A stretch of DNA of 64,000 nucleotides from Limnomonas spitsbergensis (taxonomy: Eukaryota > Chlorophyta > Chlorophyceae > Chlamydomonadales), in contig JAYJMM010000004.1 in assembly GCA_037349105.1 (NCBI GenBank), forward strand, positions 620,001 through 684,000, written 5' to 3'. Positions 12,405 to 24,209 of the stretch are shown here, piece after piece. Both the position numbers and the translations under genes were made by a program. Position 1 is the first letter of the stretch. The number at the start of each line of letters is the position of its first letter. The notes beneath the pieces are model-generated. The model had not been told where the DNA came from. It saw nothing but the letters and a program-made list of their open reading frames with translations, and ran no database searches.

Positions 12405-13425
12405 GTGGTGTATGTGTAGGGGATCAATGACCAGTGTTCAGGGTTTAGGGTTTAGGGCCGTATATGTGTAGGGGATCAATGACCAGTGTTTAGGGTTAAG
12501 GGTTTGGGGCCGTGTATGTGTAGGGGATCAATGACCAGTGTTCAGGGTTTAGGGTTTGGGGCCGTGTATGTGTAGGGGATCAATGACCAGTGTTCAGGGT
12601 TTAGGGTTTAGGGCATGTATGTGTAGAGGATCAATGACCAGTGTTTAGGGTTTAGGGTTTAGGGCCGTGTATGTGTAGAGGATCAATGACCAGTGTTCAG
12701 GGTTAAGGGTTTGGGGCCGTGTATGTGTAGGGGATCAATGACCAGTGTTCAGGGTTTAGGGTTTAAGGCCGTGTATGTGTAGGGGATCAATGACCAGTGT
12801 TCAGGGTTTAGGGTTTTGGGCCGTGTATGTGTAGGGGATCAATGACCAGTGTTCAGGGTTAAGGGTTTGGGGCCGTGTATGTGTAGGGGATCAATGACCA
12901 GTGTTCAGGGTTTAGGGTTTAAGGCCGTGTATGTGTAGAGGATCAATGACCAGTGTTTAGGGTTTAGAGTTTAGGGCCGTGAATGTGTAGGGGATCAAAG
13001 ACCAGTGTTTAGGGTTCAGGGTTTAGGGCCGTATATGTGTAGAGGATCAATGACCAGTGTTTAGGGTTAAGGGTTTGGGGCCGTGTATGTGTAGATGATC
13101 AATGACCAGTGTTCAGGGACAAGGGTTTAGGGCCGTGTATGTGTAGGGGATCAATGACCAGTGTTTAGGGTTAAGGGTTTAGGGCCGTGTATGTGTAGAG
13201 GATCAATGACCAGTGTTTAGGGTTAAGGGTTTAGGACCGTATATGTGAAGAGGATCAATGACCAGTGTTTAGGGTTAAGGGTTTAGGACCGTATATGTGT
13301 AGAGGATCAATGACCAGTGTTTAGGGTTAAGGGTTTAGGACCGTATATGTGTAGAGGATCAATGACCAGTGTTCAGGGTTTAGGGTTTAGGGCCGTGTAT
13401 GTGTAGAGGAGCAATGACCCATTCA
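12405..13425 (+). repeat. ~51-bp minisatellite with embedded telomere-type repeats, about 20 copies
   Basis: The unit is ggccgtgtatgtgtagggga, tcaatgaccagtgtt, then cagggtttagggttta. The last third is two to three TTTAGGG-like heptamers with single-base variants (ttaaggg, tttgggg). Copies are very similar, implying recent amplification or homogenisation. It lies between the candidate last exon and the confident exons of the coiled-coil gene. Confidence 0.95.
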
Positions 13426-13704
13426 CGTAGGAAATCGGAGGCCGGCCTTGCCCTGAACATGAGGGGAAGAAAGCGTGGGGGGAGGGGGGATATTATTTGC
13501 ATGGGAGTCCGAGACCTCAGAAAAATCCAGCTGACTCCTTCCTTCCTCCCATCGTTGCTTCTGCACCTTTTTTCACAAGGGTGACAACCCGTCCTGGATC
13601 CTCCAAAACTACTTTCCTCGACGCTCGCCTTCGAAGCAACAAGACGCAAGCGGCTGAGACGGCGCACATCTTTGCACAAAACCACGTTACCCTCGGAAGG
13701 TGGT

Positions 13705-13795
13705 TAAGGTGGCACAAACACCACTGGGCTGATAGGGAGCAAACCTTAACAGGCCTTCCGCCAGTGGCCCAAGCAGCGTGCCGAGGCATACCTGT
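13705..13795 (+). repeat. R1 dispersed repeat copy, orientation B, truncated
   Basis: It carries the R1 blocks ggtggcacaaacaccactgg, gggagcaaaccttaacaggc and gtggcccaagcagcgtgc. It is cut off where the 16-bp satellite starts, suggesting the satellite grew from the R1 edge. Confidence 0.65.
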
Positions 13796-14275
13796 GACTA
13801 GGCATAGCTGTGACTAGGCATAGCTGTGACTAGGCATACCTGTGACTAGGCATACCTGTGACTAGGCATACCTGTGACTAGGCATACCTGTGACTAGGCA
13901 TACCTGCGACTAGGCATACCTGTGACTAGGCACACCTGTGACTAGGCACACCTGTGACTAGGCATACCTGTGACTAGGCACACCTGTGACTAGGCATACC
14001 TGTGACTAGGCATACCTGTGACTAGGCATACCTGTGACTAGGCATACCTGTGACTAGGCATACCTGTGACTAGGCACACCTGTGACTAGGCACACCTGTG
14101 ACTAGGCATACCTGTGACTAGGCACACCTGTGACTAGGCATACCTGTGACTAGGCATATCTGTGACTAGGCACACCTGTGACTAGGCACACCTGTGACTA
14201 GGCATACCTGTGACTAGGCATACCTCTGACTAGGCATACCTGTGACTAGGCATACCTGTGACTAGGCATAACTCT
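13783..14275 (+). repeat. 16-bp satellite (catacctgtgactagg), about 30 copies
   Basis: Head-to-tail repeats with few substitutions (cacacc for catacc, agctg for acctg). It begins inside the 3' end of an R1 copy, at cgaggcatacctgtgactag, and stops 66 bp before the exon at 14341-14463. There are no unique spacers, so it is not a CRISPR. Confidence 0.96.
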
Positions 14276-14340
14276 GCGTATGTCGGGCATTCTGGGCAGC
14301 ACCTCATGTCCTCCTCCCCTGACTTCCCTCCCCCCCTCAC

Positions 14341-17300
14341 CTTTTTGGGGTTGTACCACCCTCTGAGGGCCACCTCCAAGTTGACTTTATCCATGGCCTG
14401 GATCTTGGCCAGCTGGCTGCGTGAGGTCTGGAACTTCTTACACATCTTGGTGAAGTCCCGCCTCTGCGGGCAGACGGCAGCGGAGTTTAATGGTCAGCGT
14501 TCAGTGCTGATGGTATACAAATCCATAAGTCTTGCACATCTTCGTGACCCCCCTCCTCTACGAACTGAGGACAGCAGAGTTCAGTGTTCAGAGTTGAGTG
14601 TTTGAGTTATAAAACCCTAAACCCTAGATTTCTTGAACGTGATGATGAAATCCCACCTCTGCGTGAGGAGGGCTTCAGAGCGCGTCAGCAGCGTTCATCT
14701 ATTTACATTTTGTGAACATTTATTTCATTGCGCACCAGGCCACCATCAGGCATGCGCATGGGTGGATCCTTGGCACGACGCACGGCGCACGTTTGTTGAG
14801 GTTCAGTTCTGATTTCAGTGCATACCAAAGCACCCTAGGTAGACCGCTGGGCAGCTACCTTGGACCAGTGGATGACGGATGGTAGACCATTTTATGGCCA
14901 GTGGCCCGAGCACAAGGGCTTTTCACCTCCCTGGCCATAGGCCGTGATGTAGCTGACTGTAGCAGAAGCAGAAAAATCGACTTGGGTTGCCCCCAGCCCC
15001 TGCCGTTGAGGCAGCCTCTCTTGAGAAGCAGTCAGGAGTCCCCCAGACCTCTGCATGGCCTCCTTCAGCCTCAACCCAAAAACCTTAACCCTACAGACTA
15101 AGCAAGGACCCCCTTTACCCCTTGTTAGCCTTGCACCTGCGATACGAGCGTCTCATCCTGCTCCGCCATCCACTTGGTCTTGAGCCCTTTCTAAAGCCTA
15201 AACCCTTGGGACAGGACACACTTTGTTCCCACTTTACCCCACACCTGCGATACGAGGGCCTCATCCCGCTGCGCCATCCACTTTGATTTTAGCCCCTCCT
15301 GCTCGCGGGCTTGCTTGCTCAGCAGCTTGGCCTCCTCCATCGAGACCTATGGTCACACATCGTGCCTTCATACACCGTTCATGCCCGCTGCTTAAATTCA
15401 TGGCCTGCTCATATTTTTGTATTGCTGGTTCAGCAATTTGGCCCCCTCCATAGATGCCAGCGTTCAGAGATCACGAGCGTCCATACACCTTGAGCTCATA
15501 CACTGTGTGCGCTCCCTTGCCATGCACTGTTTTTCGCTGCGCGTTCATTTGCTGCGTGTTCATACCCCAAGTACATGCACACACACTCTGTGTCTGGGTA
15601 CAACACAACGCAGGTCATGCCTGCCCTCCACCAGGAGCAAGCATCTTGATGCAGGTGGCAACAAACTGGTGTTCTATCACGCTCCCACACTATCACACTA
15701 TAACACTGCAGCACTGCTACACTGTGACACTGCCCCTCCTTCAAGTTTCACACTGTCACAATATCATGCTCCCACACTATCACACTGCAGCACTGCTACA
15801 CTGTGACACTGCCGTACTCCGCAGGTTTCAAGAGGGTCTGGCCTGACCAAGACCTACTATACCAGTGACATGGGCATGCATGGTGACATGGGAGTTAATG
15901 TGGGGCTGAGCATGTGCATCAAGGGGCTGTGGGCTTGAAGCATGGATGATGGAGCAAGGCAGGGGATGGAGCATGGGGCATGGCAGGGAATGGTGCATGG
16001 CAATTGGTAAGGAATGGAGCATGGGGCATGGAGAAATGAGTATTGAGCAGGGCAGGGAGCAGGGCAGGGAAGGGGCAAGGAGCTTTGAGCATGGCAGGGC
16101 ATGGCAGGGAGCATGGTAGGGTCAGAGGGTGTGAAAAGGTATGGATCGTGGAGCATGGGGCATTTAGCATGGAACATGGCGTGAAGCATGGCAGGACATG
16201 GAGAAGGGATGGAGGGATTTATTGTTCTCGTGGGGGATGGTCATGTCATCTTATCTTGACCTAGTGGGAGCTCTCTCCCACGTCCATTTCTTCAGCCAGT
16301 AGGGACATCTCAACTTGGCCTAGTAGGAATTATCTTACAGGGTTAGGCATGGGGACATCGAGTATGGGGGATGGCCAGATCATCCCACCTTGATCCAGTA
16401 GGAGTTTTCTCCAAGAGCAATCTCGGCCTCCTCCATCCTATCGGCATCCGCTTTCACCTGGTTGCACGCATGTGGAGGCATCCATCAGTTGTATACCACT
16501 AGTTATGTGTAGCATGCTTTAGCCTGGCGACCACGGCCTGCATCTGGGGGCCCGGTGCAGCAAGCCCCGCTGCTTGGCTTATCGACCGTACGCTGGACAA
16601 GGTTTGGACCCAATTGGACCAGTAATGGCCACCCGGTAGCACGCCAAAGCAGCTGCGGCCTGTTTCAGTCTTCACCCGGAACACTGTCCTCAGGGGTCTG
16701 GGTCCTTAGATCCCACACCTTAACCACCTTGGCCCCCACACCTTAGCCACCTCGGTCCTCACACCTGAGCCACCTGGGTCCCCAGATCCCACACCTTAGC
16801 CACCTCGTGCCGGCGGATGAGCTAGCGGGGTGATGGGTGCCCTCCCCCTCTGTTTGTGCCCCTGATGCCCAGGTGTCATCTAGGCCGCCATGGAGGACCC
16901 AATTGCCAGGACCTACCTTGGCCGCGGTTAAGGACTTGGATCTGTGACATAAAATGAATCATAATGATGTTGTCCTATTGCACTAGATGTGCAGTTTGCA
17001 ACAGGTTCCTAGGTCTCATCTTGGCCGCTTGTGTGGGCCTGATTCTCTCAAGCCTCATCTTGGCCACCTTGTGAGCCTAATTCTTTCAGGTCTCATCTTG
17101 GCTGCCTCTGCGGGCCTGTTTCTCTCAGGTCCCATCTTGGCTGCTTGTGCGGGCCTGATTCTCTCATGCCTCATCTTCGCCACCTTGAGGCCCTAATTCC
17201 CAGGTCCCACCTAGGCAGCTGGTTTAGCGTCACCATACTTCAAGGGTTTTCAAGGGTTTTCAAGCCCGACCATGACCGCCTTGTCAAACTCGTCTGGGAT

Positions 17301-19197
17301 GTGGAAGGTACCATGGTTGTCTTTCTCCGGTCTCACCATGACCGCCCTGTCCAACTAGTCTGGGATGTGGCAGGTACTATGGCTGTCTTTACCAGGCTGG
17401 GGTGATCCATCTCCTGGACAATCTCACTGTGACAAACTGGCGCTGCCGAACCAGGCGCTCCTCTTTTGTATGGTATCCTTGCGTTCAGCGTCTGGCACCT
17501 TGCTGCACCAAGCCCTGCCTGCCGAAGGCCAGGGTTGTAGCTGAAGTGCAGTATATACATATACCGGTATATATCTTTCTTTTCACCGGTAGTTGAAGTG
17601 CAGCTGGAACACCCTCCAATAAGCGGAGGTTAGGGCGGGTCCTGTTTCACAGACCTCACTGTGGCCGCTTTGTAAAAACTGCGCAGCCGGATCACAGTCT
17701 CCTCCATGGTCCTTCCGGGCTGTCCCTCAAATAAGCAGCGGTTTATGGTTTACGTTTACAAAAAAACGGTAGATAAAGATTTTAGATCAGTTATTAAAAA
17801 CCTCCCAGGCCTCACCTTGGCCGCTTTGTCAAACTGGTGCTGCCGGATCAAGTGCTCCTCTATGGTCCTCGCATTCAGCAGGTCCCGGCTCCACTTGGGT
17901 TTCGGAACGGATGCCTGCGCGTTCTGCGAGAACCCCTCGTGTTCTCGGGCCTGCCTCTCGCGGAGCGCCTCCTCCTGCTGTTGACCCTGCTGCGACACGT
18001 TGGCCAGGAAGTCGCCCCAGTGATCAACGAACTTCTGGTTTTCTGCTTCCTGGCCCTCCTCGAGAATCCTTGCTTCGACTTCGTGCTTGTCTGTCAGCAC
18101 CTGGGAGGGGCGGGGGGCACGGGCATGACACTCCTTGAGAATGCATGGTATTTGTTTTCCGGTGTGAAGAGCCCTGCCTCGCTCTATACTGTCTGTCTGT
18201 GTCTTCGTAAAGAGATTATGATGTTCTCTTCTAACACAATCCTTATTGAGTACATCTGTACCTCAGTCCAGAATGTGCGTACTCAGACATAGTGTAGCAG
18301 CAGGAAAGCTACAACATGACACTGATTCTTTTCGGAGGACATCTCAGCCGAAATTCAGCTTGTCACAGCCTATGATCAGGGGGCCTTGGAGCAATAGGGT
18401 GACGGATGCTTGGGCCTACGGCCGGTCAAGGATTGGCTCCCCATCAGCTAAGTGGTAGCTGCCCAACGATCGAGGTGGTCTTATAAGCGCTCTAACAAAC
18501 ACTCAACTGGCTACATTACTTTTAATTGGACTTCACAAATTATGTGGCTTGCTACAGTACAGCATGCTTTCGGGCGCTCAAGCTACAAGTCACAAAGGCA
18601 GCAGGGAGAGGGCGTCATGAGGGGGAGGAGAAAGGGAGAGCTAGAGAGCACTTGAGCCACCGGGCGCATCAACCTGTTGTAGAATCATCCCTGGTGTGAG
18701 CTCAAACGAACTCTGGCACATGCATGCACATGGGCAGTGGCAGCTGGGAGGGGAATCAAATCGAGAAGAGGGAGAACTACCGGTCCATGAGAAGTTGAGC
18801 CACCGCTGGTGGGGAATCATCACTGAAGGTGCGATTTCAGCCGTCGTGCGTGCGAAATTGATTGGCTGCACCAACCTGCATGTGTTTTTCATCTTCATCC
18901 AGCTTTAGCGCCTCCAACTGCGCCTGCACGCGATATCGGGATGACAAATGGCAGTGAGCAGTAGCAGGGGAGAGCAGCAGGTCCGCCGTAGTCGAGACGG
19001 GCAAGCTAGGTGCACTACGCCTTAGAACATGTGGTCATCATCGTCAGGAGCATGCAGCGTATACTGACCTGTAGCCTGGCGGACTTGGTGTACTCTCCTG
19101 CTTTTCTGCTCTGTACAAGGGCAGTCTCCAACGCCTCGAAGCTCTCAGGCTTGGTGAAAGATCGTGCAGTCACGCGTTGCGGGGTCTGGACAACCAT
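14341..19197 (-). CDS. Unrecognised coiled-coil protein (possibly flagellar/cytoskeletal), partial model
   Basis: Six consistent minus-strand exons: 19197 or 19185 to 19069, 18923-18876, 18100-17816, 16457-16389, 15346-15245 and 14463-14341. All joins are phase 0 and GT-AG. The predicted peptide is strongly helical and charged, with heptad-like runs (ALETALVQSRKAGEYTKSAR, EARILEEGQEAENQKFVDHW, EEALRERQAREHEG). It continues through LLNARTIEEHLIRQHQFDKA, DADRMEEAEIALGENSYWIK, KQAREQEGLKSKWMAQRDEA and RRDFTKMCKKFQTSRSQLAK. The order [LxxRxxxEHLxxQxxFxxAxxVKxxADxMEE ... KQxxELxxLxxK] recalls conserved coiled-coil proteins of ciliated eukaryotes. I do not recognise a named family, so function is unassigned. 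The true start and 3' exons are uncertain. An ATG at 19195-19197 is possible, but a tccag acceptor sits just inside it. Confidence 0.6.
14540..14675 (-). repeat. Acceptor echoes of the 14341-14463 exon, with telomere-like joint
   Basis: Minus-strand copies of the exon start (cag then aggcgggacttcaccaagat) recur at about 14640-14670 (cgcagaggtgggatttcatc) and, more diverged, near 14540-14570. Between them sits aaaccctaaaccctagattt at about 14611-14630. Confidence 0.65.
14815..14970 (+). repeat. R1 dispersed repeat copy, orientation B
   Basis: Blocks ccgctgggcagctaccttgg, gccagtggcccgagcacaag and ccataggccgtgatgtagct are R1 landmarks in the same order as the 33310-33425 and 53345-53490 copies. 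Confidence 0.75.
15120..15245 (-). repeat. Echo of the 15245-15346 exon donor edge
   Basis: At about 15128-15190 the minus strand reads LKTKWMAEQDETLVSQ followed by a gtgcaa donor. This is a diverged duplicate of LKSKWMAQRDEALVSQ at the true exon end. The sequence between the copies contains ctaaagcctaaacccttggg, telomere-like. Confidence 0.75.
15660..16210. repeat. Low-complexity tracts: cactgtcacac-type then gcatgg-type
   Basis: About 15675-15820 is an irregular repeat of tatcacactgcagcactgct and related words. About 15865-16205 is a purine-rich repeat of ggagcatggggcatggcagg. Both lie in an intron of the coiled-coil gene. ORFs here are translated repeat. Confidence 0.85.
16240..16410 (-). 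repeat. Donor echoes of the 16389-16457 exon
   Basis: The exon end and donor on the minus strand (tcctactggatcaag then gtgggatgatctgg) have diverged copies at about 16300-16340 and 16240-16275, giving three copies with a period of about 70 bp. Confidence 0.75.
16500..16680 (+). repeat. R1 dispersed repeat copy, orientation A
   Basis: Contains gtgcagcaagccccgctgct, cgtacgctggacaaggtttg, gacccaattggaccagtaat and ggccacccggtagcacgcc, all R1 consensus blocks. Confidence 0.8.
16690..17860 (-). repeat. Expanded donor-echo array of the 17816-18100 exon
   Basis: The exon end (GACAAAGCGGCCAAG then gtgagg, minus strand) appears on the plus strand as cctcaccttggccgctttgt. Related words (ctcatcttggccgcttgtg, cccatcttggctgcttgtgc, cctcaccatgaccgccttgt and others) recur at least ten times over about 1.1 kb. 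The copy near 17645-17710 preserves a longer exon piece, reading METVIRL-like against TIEEHLIRQ. Confidence 0.75.
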
Positions 19198-21429
19198 TCA
19201 ATCGCTAGGCCTGTCGACCTTGTGGACAAATAAATGTCGAATGGTGCTCTGAGCGGTACTTTCCCTAGGGGCCTTTGCGTGTCTCAGAATTTGAAGAGGC
19301 AGTTATGGGGGGAGATCGAAGCAGACACTTCAAACAGCTGTTGTCACGGGTCGCGCATGAGACTCATGATTTGTTCCTGACGTCTTGGCTCTCTGATTCT
19401 TGATCGTCATCCCACAGAAGTACAAGTAGAGGTGACGGTACAAACTCTGCTGCTGAATACGTTCATATACGCCGTCCTCACTCAGCTCCTGGTGAGTATT
19501 AATGGCAGACAGCAAATCAGGAAGGTTGATCAATTGTTGCACTCCCTTGCTGGCTCTATGCTGCTCTCTCTGATTAACTTGTTCCTACCCATTCTGGTTA
19601 AGCTGCCACAATTTCCCCTGCCACAAATTACTGCCTAGAAAGTTCCCTCTCAAACTCACTTCAATCACTCGTGAAGCCAAAAATAAAATTTACTTAAAAA
19701 CCACAAGATTTTATCCAGGAAACCCCATCTAAATATATCATTAGTTCATTACCGTGGTACGCTCTAGCCTTTGTGCCAGATTCATAGTTTAATGGGCTGT
19801 CAGGCGAAAACAAATTCACGGGCGGGCCAGAACTGGTACCGTGAAACCGGTTTGACTCTACCATAAATTAATTATTTAGGGGTGAGCGGACCAGCTGCAT
19901 GGTTAACAATTAATTCAAAAACCAGCTGCGCGGACCATTCAGTCACGGGCGGGGTGCGCGGCCACAAAAGTCCATTCAAAACCAATCAAAAAGCTGCTGC
20001 ACGGCCAGAAATTTAATTGTTTTATATGTCGAGGGGGGGGGAGCAAAAATGAAAGTCAAACACCCCATCCTAAAACAATTGTCAAACGCCCCTGGCTACC
20101 CCCTCCCCCGCCTCCGGGACGTAGGAAAACCTAAATTTCTCAGTAAAAAACAGAATTTAAGGAAGGGAGCGGGGTCAATTCCAATGGGCTCGTCAGTGCG
20201 CCTCTAATGTTGTCGATAAATGTAGATGGTTCACAAACTATGAAGCGGTGAAACAAAAGAATAAACTATTCATCTAGCTACCACCTGCCAGCTACTTATC
20301 CTCGCTAGAGACCACGAGGCTCCAGGAACGAGAGCCGAGGGAGAAGAGCTGAGGGAGCAAGAGCTGAGGGAGTAGCAGGAGTAAAATAGGTGTATAATGA
20401 TGTGATTGTGTGCTGTCGCTTCGTCGAATTCTCCCTGGCCAGCTTCTCAGCCCCTCTCTTGCACTCTTTCCCCTGTTGGTGATTCCTTAGGGCCACTGGG
20501 GTGTCTGAGAATTTTAAGACCTTCAAAACAATGCTCACATTGCTTAATTCATAGCAACTACCAATGCAGGTACACCGTGTGACTCCATAATGGGTGTACG
20601 CACAACGGTGCACATGGTTCCGGAGCCATGACACCCCCCCATGCCGTGATTGCATGCCAAGAGGGGTTTGGTATTCTCTGTGAACAATTTTACGACGCAT
20701 ATCTGTAGCAAATGACAGTAGGAATGCAACGGTGTAGCTATCGTCTCAATCTGATGTTTAAAAATATACTAAAATTTCCCAAAAAACGTTTTTTTACCCC
20801 CCTCCCCCCCCACTTTGACCCTCCATACCTCTCTCAGCCCCCTGGGCCAAAATCAATTTTAAGACCAGATATGGAAAGCTCTCGTCAAGCTCTATAACTT
20901 ATGAGGATGGGGTGTATTTTTTTTGCCCCCCCTCGATAAATGTAAAATAGCCAAATAGGGGTGCGCGAACCCTATCCGGTTCTGCGGTTAGCTATGTTCC
21001 CTAGTGTGTCCTCCCAGCCAACTATGAGTCATTTTCACGTCACGTTGTTAAACAAAATGTCTCAGAAGGTCCAGTACCAAAGTCCTGAAGTATCAACGGC
21101 ATAGGCTAGACAGAACCCTGCTTGTCGCTTTTTGGTGAGCATGTAGTTCCTCATGGGGCTGTGACACAGCCGCTGTGTGCACGAGGCTGGGTGCATTGGG
21201 CAAAATGTGCTGGGGGCTGGGTGCATGGGGCAGTGACAGCCTCAAAACGCTGAAGCCCCTGTCGCTGGAGTGGGCCATGCACTTCAATGCTTTCATCGCC
21301 ATGCTCGGGATGCCATCCGCAAGGACTTCAAGAAGATCGGCATTATGCAGGCTCTGACAGACTCGGCGTACCGGCAGGGCCCAGAGGTGTAATGTCATTG
21401 AGACTCGGCGTACCAGTAGGCGGCTATGG

Positions 21430-21819
21430 ATGAGGGCACCAGGCAGGCCCCATGCATATACCCTGGTGCCCCTCAGCGCGCACAATGCGCTCTGTATCCC
21501 CCCCCTCACCACGACTCCGGTGGAGCAGGCCGTATTATTAGACCAGCCTTTCCCAAGCTTGGTAGAGTATGATGAGGCTATGACACTAGCGGATGTGTTC
21601 GCAACAGCCAGGGTCTCGGGCACCCTCCAGCAAGCCATGCAGGGGAGAGAGGTGGAGGATGAGGCTTTTCTGAGGCCAGCAGAGGATGAGGAAGCGCCGT
21701 CCATGACAAGCACATCAGCGGAGATAGGGCGACAGATGGCGGCTGCCTTTCTAGACTACCTCAGAGAGGCAAAGCTGTTAGATGCAAGGTGCATCAAACA
21801 CCCGAGGGCAAGACGATGA
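21430..21819 (+). other. Unassigned open reading frame, 129 codons
   Basis: An open frame ending in TGA encodes an acidic, methionine-rich peptide (DEAMTLADVFATARVSG, EIGRQMAAAFLDYLREAKLL). No family is recognised. It has no clear splice partner and sits between degenerate repeats. It may be a fragment of a decayed mobile element or a chance ORF. Confidence 0.2.
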
Positions 21820-22007
21820 GACAAGCCCAAGCAAAGAAGGTTTGTTAAGGTCTTCTCCAAGCCTGATGTGGTACTAGCTAGACCAGGCATCTGATTTAAA
21901 ATCTGGTTTGGCTCATTTGATAACTGGCCTGCCCCCACATGTTTGACGTAGCCTGATTGGGTATCTGGCCAGCCCTGTGATTTAACACATGTTGGTGTGC
22001 TCCTTTA

Positions 22008-22095
22008 GGTCAATGACATTACACCTCTGGCCCCTGCTCAAAAGGCTCGGCCGCGTGGGCGCCCAACTGTCCCGTTGGAAGAAAAGAAACTTCAG
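22008..22095 (+). repeat. R2 dispersed repeat copy
   Basis: gtcaatgacattacacctct, ggcccctgctcaaaaggctc, ggccgcgtgggcgcccaact, then gtcccgttggaagaaaag. Same order and spacing as the copies at 6288 and 36062. Confidence 0.8.
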
Positions 22096-22859
22096 GGAAG
22101 AGGGAAAGAAGAAGAACACAAAGGAGGGCAAAATACCCCCCTAAAAAGGAAAAGGCAGCCAGTATGGCGCCCGCCGTAGACTGAAACCAGGTGCAGTAGG
22201 CAGCCGCAGACCTGTGCTCCCTCAAGTGACTGCGGCTTCAGCTGTGGCCAAGATACTAAGGGCTAAGGCCATCGTTTGGGCCGCCATTAGGATGTTGGGG
22301 GCCAAGAACAGGCAGGGCGAGGCGATCGTGAACAAGGTCAGGCGCCCAGAGGAGCGGGAGTGGGAGGAGGAAGATTACCGCAAACGTTCTTTGCCTGACT
22401 TGTAGGGCAGATTAATGACAGCGTACATGAGGGCAGAGTCTTTGTTTAACATCGGGCTGACCTGAAGGAAACCTGATACTTTCGTTGTGGTGGTGCATCT
22501 GCTAGGGAAGGATGATCTTGCATCTTCATCGGCAACGGAGTGTTCCAAGAAGTTTTGACGACCAGAAGGGAAACAATCCAAGTGCATGCCCTACTTCTTT
22601 ATGTCCTTCTTTTAACCTGTACTAGGACAATTTCTGCAAGGGGTATACCGACAGCTATAACCATATCTAACACTACCATTTGGTCCACCGGGGACACCAA
22701 GCTGAGGATTTCCGGATAAGGCAGCCACATTCCCAGGTTGGAACGAGGCACTGAAAGGAGCCAACACAGTTGCGGAGTGGTTCCGGAGCAGAGAAGTTGC
22801 GATTTGTTGACGTCATAGCAAGTGCGAGTGCACAATTCGTCACAATTAAAAATCGTAAA

Positions 22860-23269
22860 ATGGATCCTAGCATATCGCAAGTCCGAAAACTCTTATATCG
22901 ACATCTGAGGGTAAGACCGACAATAGCGGCGCACAGCTCTGGAACACGTAATGAAATCCATCCCTACGCAGGTTAAGCTGAAAGATGGGAGGACAGTGTC
23001 AGGCGACTTCTTGAGTTTCGACAAACAAGGGGCGATTATCCTTGGGAGCACTCAAGAGGTTGTGGTCACAAGCACAGGGATGTCAGAGAACAGGCATATG
23101 GGCATCGTGCTTATTCCTCATGATTGTCAAGAGCGAGTGGAGCTTCAGGTGGGTGTGTGTTCTCTATTCAGGGAAACAGCGCCGCCGGGAAGGGCATGCT
23201 AATTGACCCTGTCGTCTCGTTATGCAGGGGACGTTGGAGGAGAAAATGCGCCTCACGGCAGTCATTTGA
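22860..23269 (+). CDS. NAA38: LSM-domain protein, NAA38/LSMD1-like (NatC auxiliary subunit)
   Basis: NAA38 is a small Sm-fold subunit of the NatC N-terminal acetyltransferase. Three exons, 22860-22910, 22972-23148 and 23228-23269, join in frame to 89 aa ending in TGA. Introns are only 61 and 79 bp with gtaag/gtggg donors and cag acceptors. The N-terminus MDPSISQVRKLLYRHLR is a helix preceding the Sm1 motif (VKLKDGRTVSGDFLSFDKQG), then AIILGSTQEVVV. The Sm2 segment HMGIVLIPHDCQERVELQ lacks the RG of canonical LSm proteins, as in LSMD1/NAA38, where the loop is RxLGLxMVPG-like. Length fits this family. A divergent LSm protein is the alternative. Its exons are AT-richer than those of FARSB or AIFM2, and no splice-junction echo is present. 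Confidence 0.85.
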
Positions 23270-24019
23270 GTGTGAGCGTCAAGCAATTGAAGATCCAGAT
23301 GATGCAAGTTCATGCCATCATGCAGCAGTGCCCTCTCCAGTGAAGATGCAAATGATTCAACTTTGGTATGATTGTGCATTGGTTGGATCGATTTATATTG
23401 GGGTCAGAAGCGACATGGAGTCCAAGTAAACAAGGTTGGGGCGGACTCGATTTCATCCATTGAAGGATGTAATGCCATTCATCACATATATAAAACCAGA
23501 AGGATCAGCTTCGCCGCTACTCGTGAGAGAAGGGACAGATGACGTCGGCGGCCCGTTTTTATAAGAAAAATATCCAGGGCTTTGCCCAACCCTGGTCAGC
23601 CCCACACTATTTTGGTTTGGGGTTACCACTTGGCACTTCGAACCCAAGCATTAAGCCCACCGACAAGCAGTTTCAACGTAGGAAGCTGATTCATATTCAA
23701 GCCCTTCAGGTTATTGCATAAGGGCTTCTTCAAGATAGTGCCATTTATTTCATGATCTAACAAAAGCAATGTTCATGCTTGACACAGTTTGCTATTAAAG
23801 ACAGCCTGCACATGACATGAGTGCTATACCACCTAAGTATTACAGGAGAACAGCAATATTGGTAGCTAGCGATTTTGCTTCAATGCAAAGCACCCATCAG
23901 ACTTGGATATTTGCTGATTGCAGAATTATCTTGGTATAGAGGGGCCTGGCATATGGCCATGTCAACATTCCTTGCAATATCTCAGCTAGGGCATAGGTGG
24001 ACTTCAGCTTTCCAGCCAT
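23270..24019. other. Spacer between convergent NAA38 and enolase
   Basis: 750 bp of AT-rich sequence without a supportable gene. It should contain both 3' flanks. Confidence 0.6.
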
Positions 24020-24209
24020 CTACCAGCTGATGTGGCGCCACTTTCCCCCAGCGTAGATGGCATTGGCACCGAGCTCCTGCACAAAATGAAAACAAAGTCA
24101 TCAGAACCAAGGTATCAGCAAACAGCTTAGTGCCACTGAATCACGCGTCTCGTGTAAAGATATCTAAGCCAAAGCTTGCTACACTCGTTGCTTTCAGCAC
24201 TGGAAAGCA

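Larger units (their letters stand above)
19198..22859. other. Gene-poor spacer between divergent coiled-coil and LSM genes
   Basis: About 3.7 kb. No ORF resembles a known protein. A possible minus-strand exon at 19400-19490 (ELSEDGVYERIQQQ) and an open plus-strand stretch at 21430-21819 are described elsewhere. An R2 copy lies at 22008-22095. AT-rich stretches at 19640-20300 and 20740-20960 hold short poly-T/poly-C runs but no recognisable element. The upstream exons and promoter of the coiled-coil gene may lie in the left part. Confidence 0.6.

Noticed and set aside
13783..14275. Possible CRISPR array
   Set aside because: Contiguous 16-bp repeats without spacers in a eukaryotic intron.
19330..19542. 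Exon-like minus-strand segment ELSEDGVYERIQQQSLYRH
   Set aside because: It has a plausible acceptor but no clear donor or family match; too weak to add to the coiled-coil gene.
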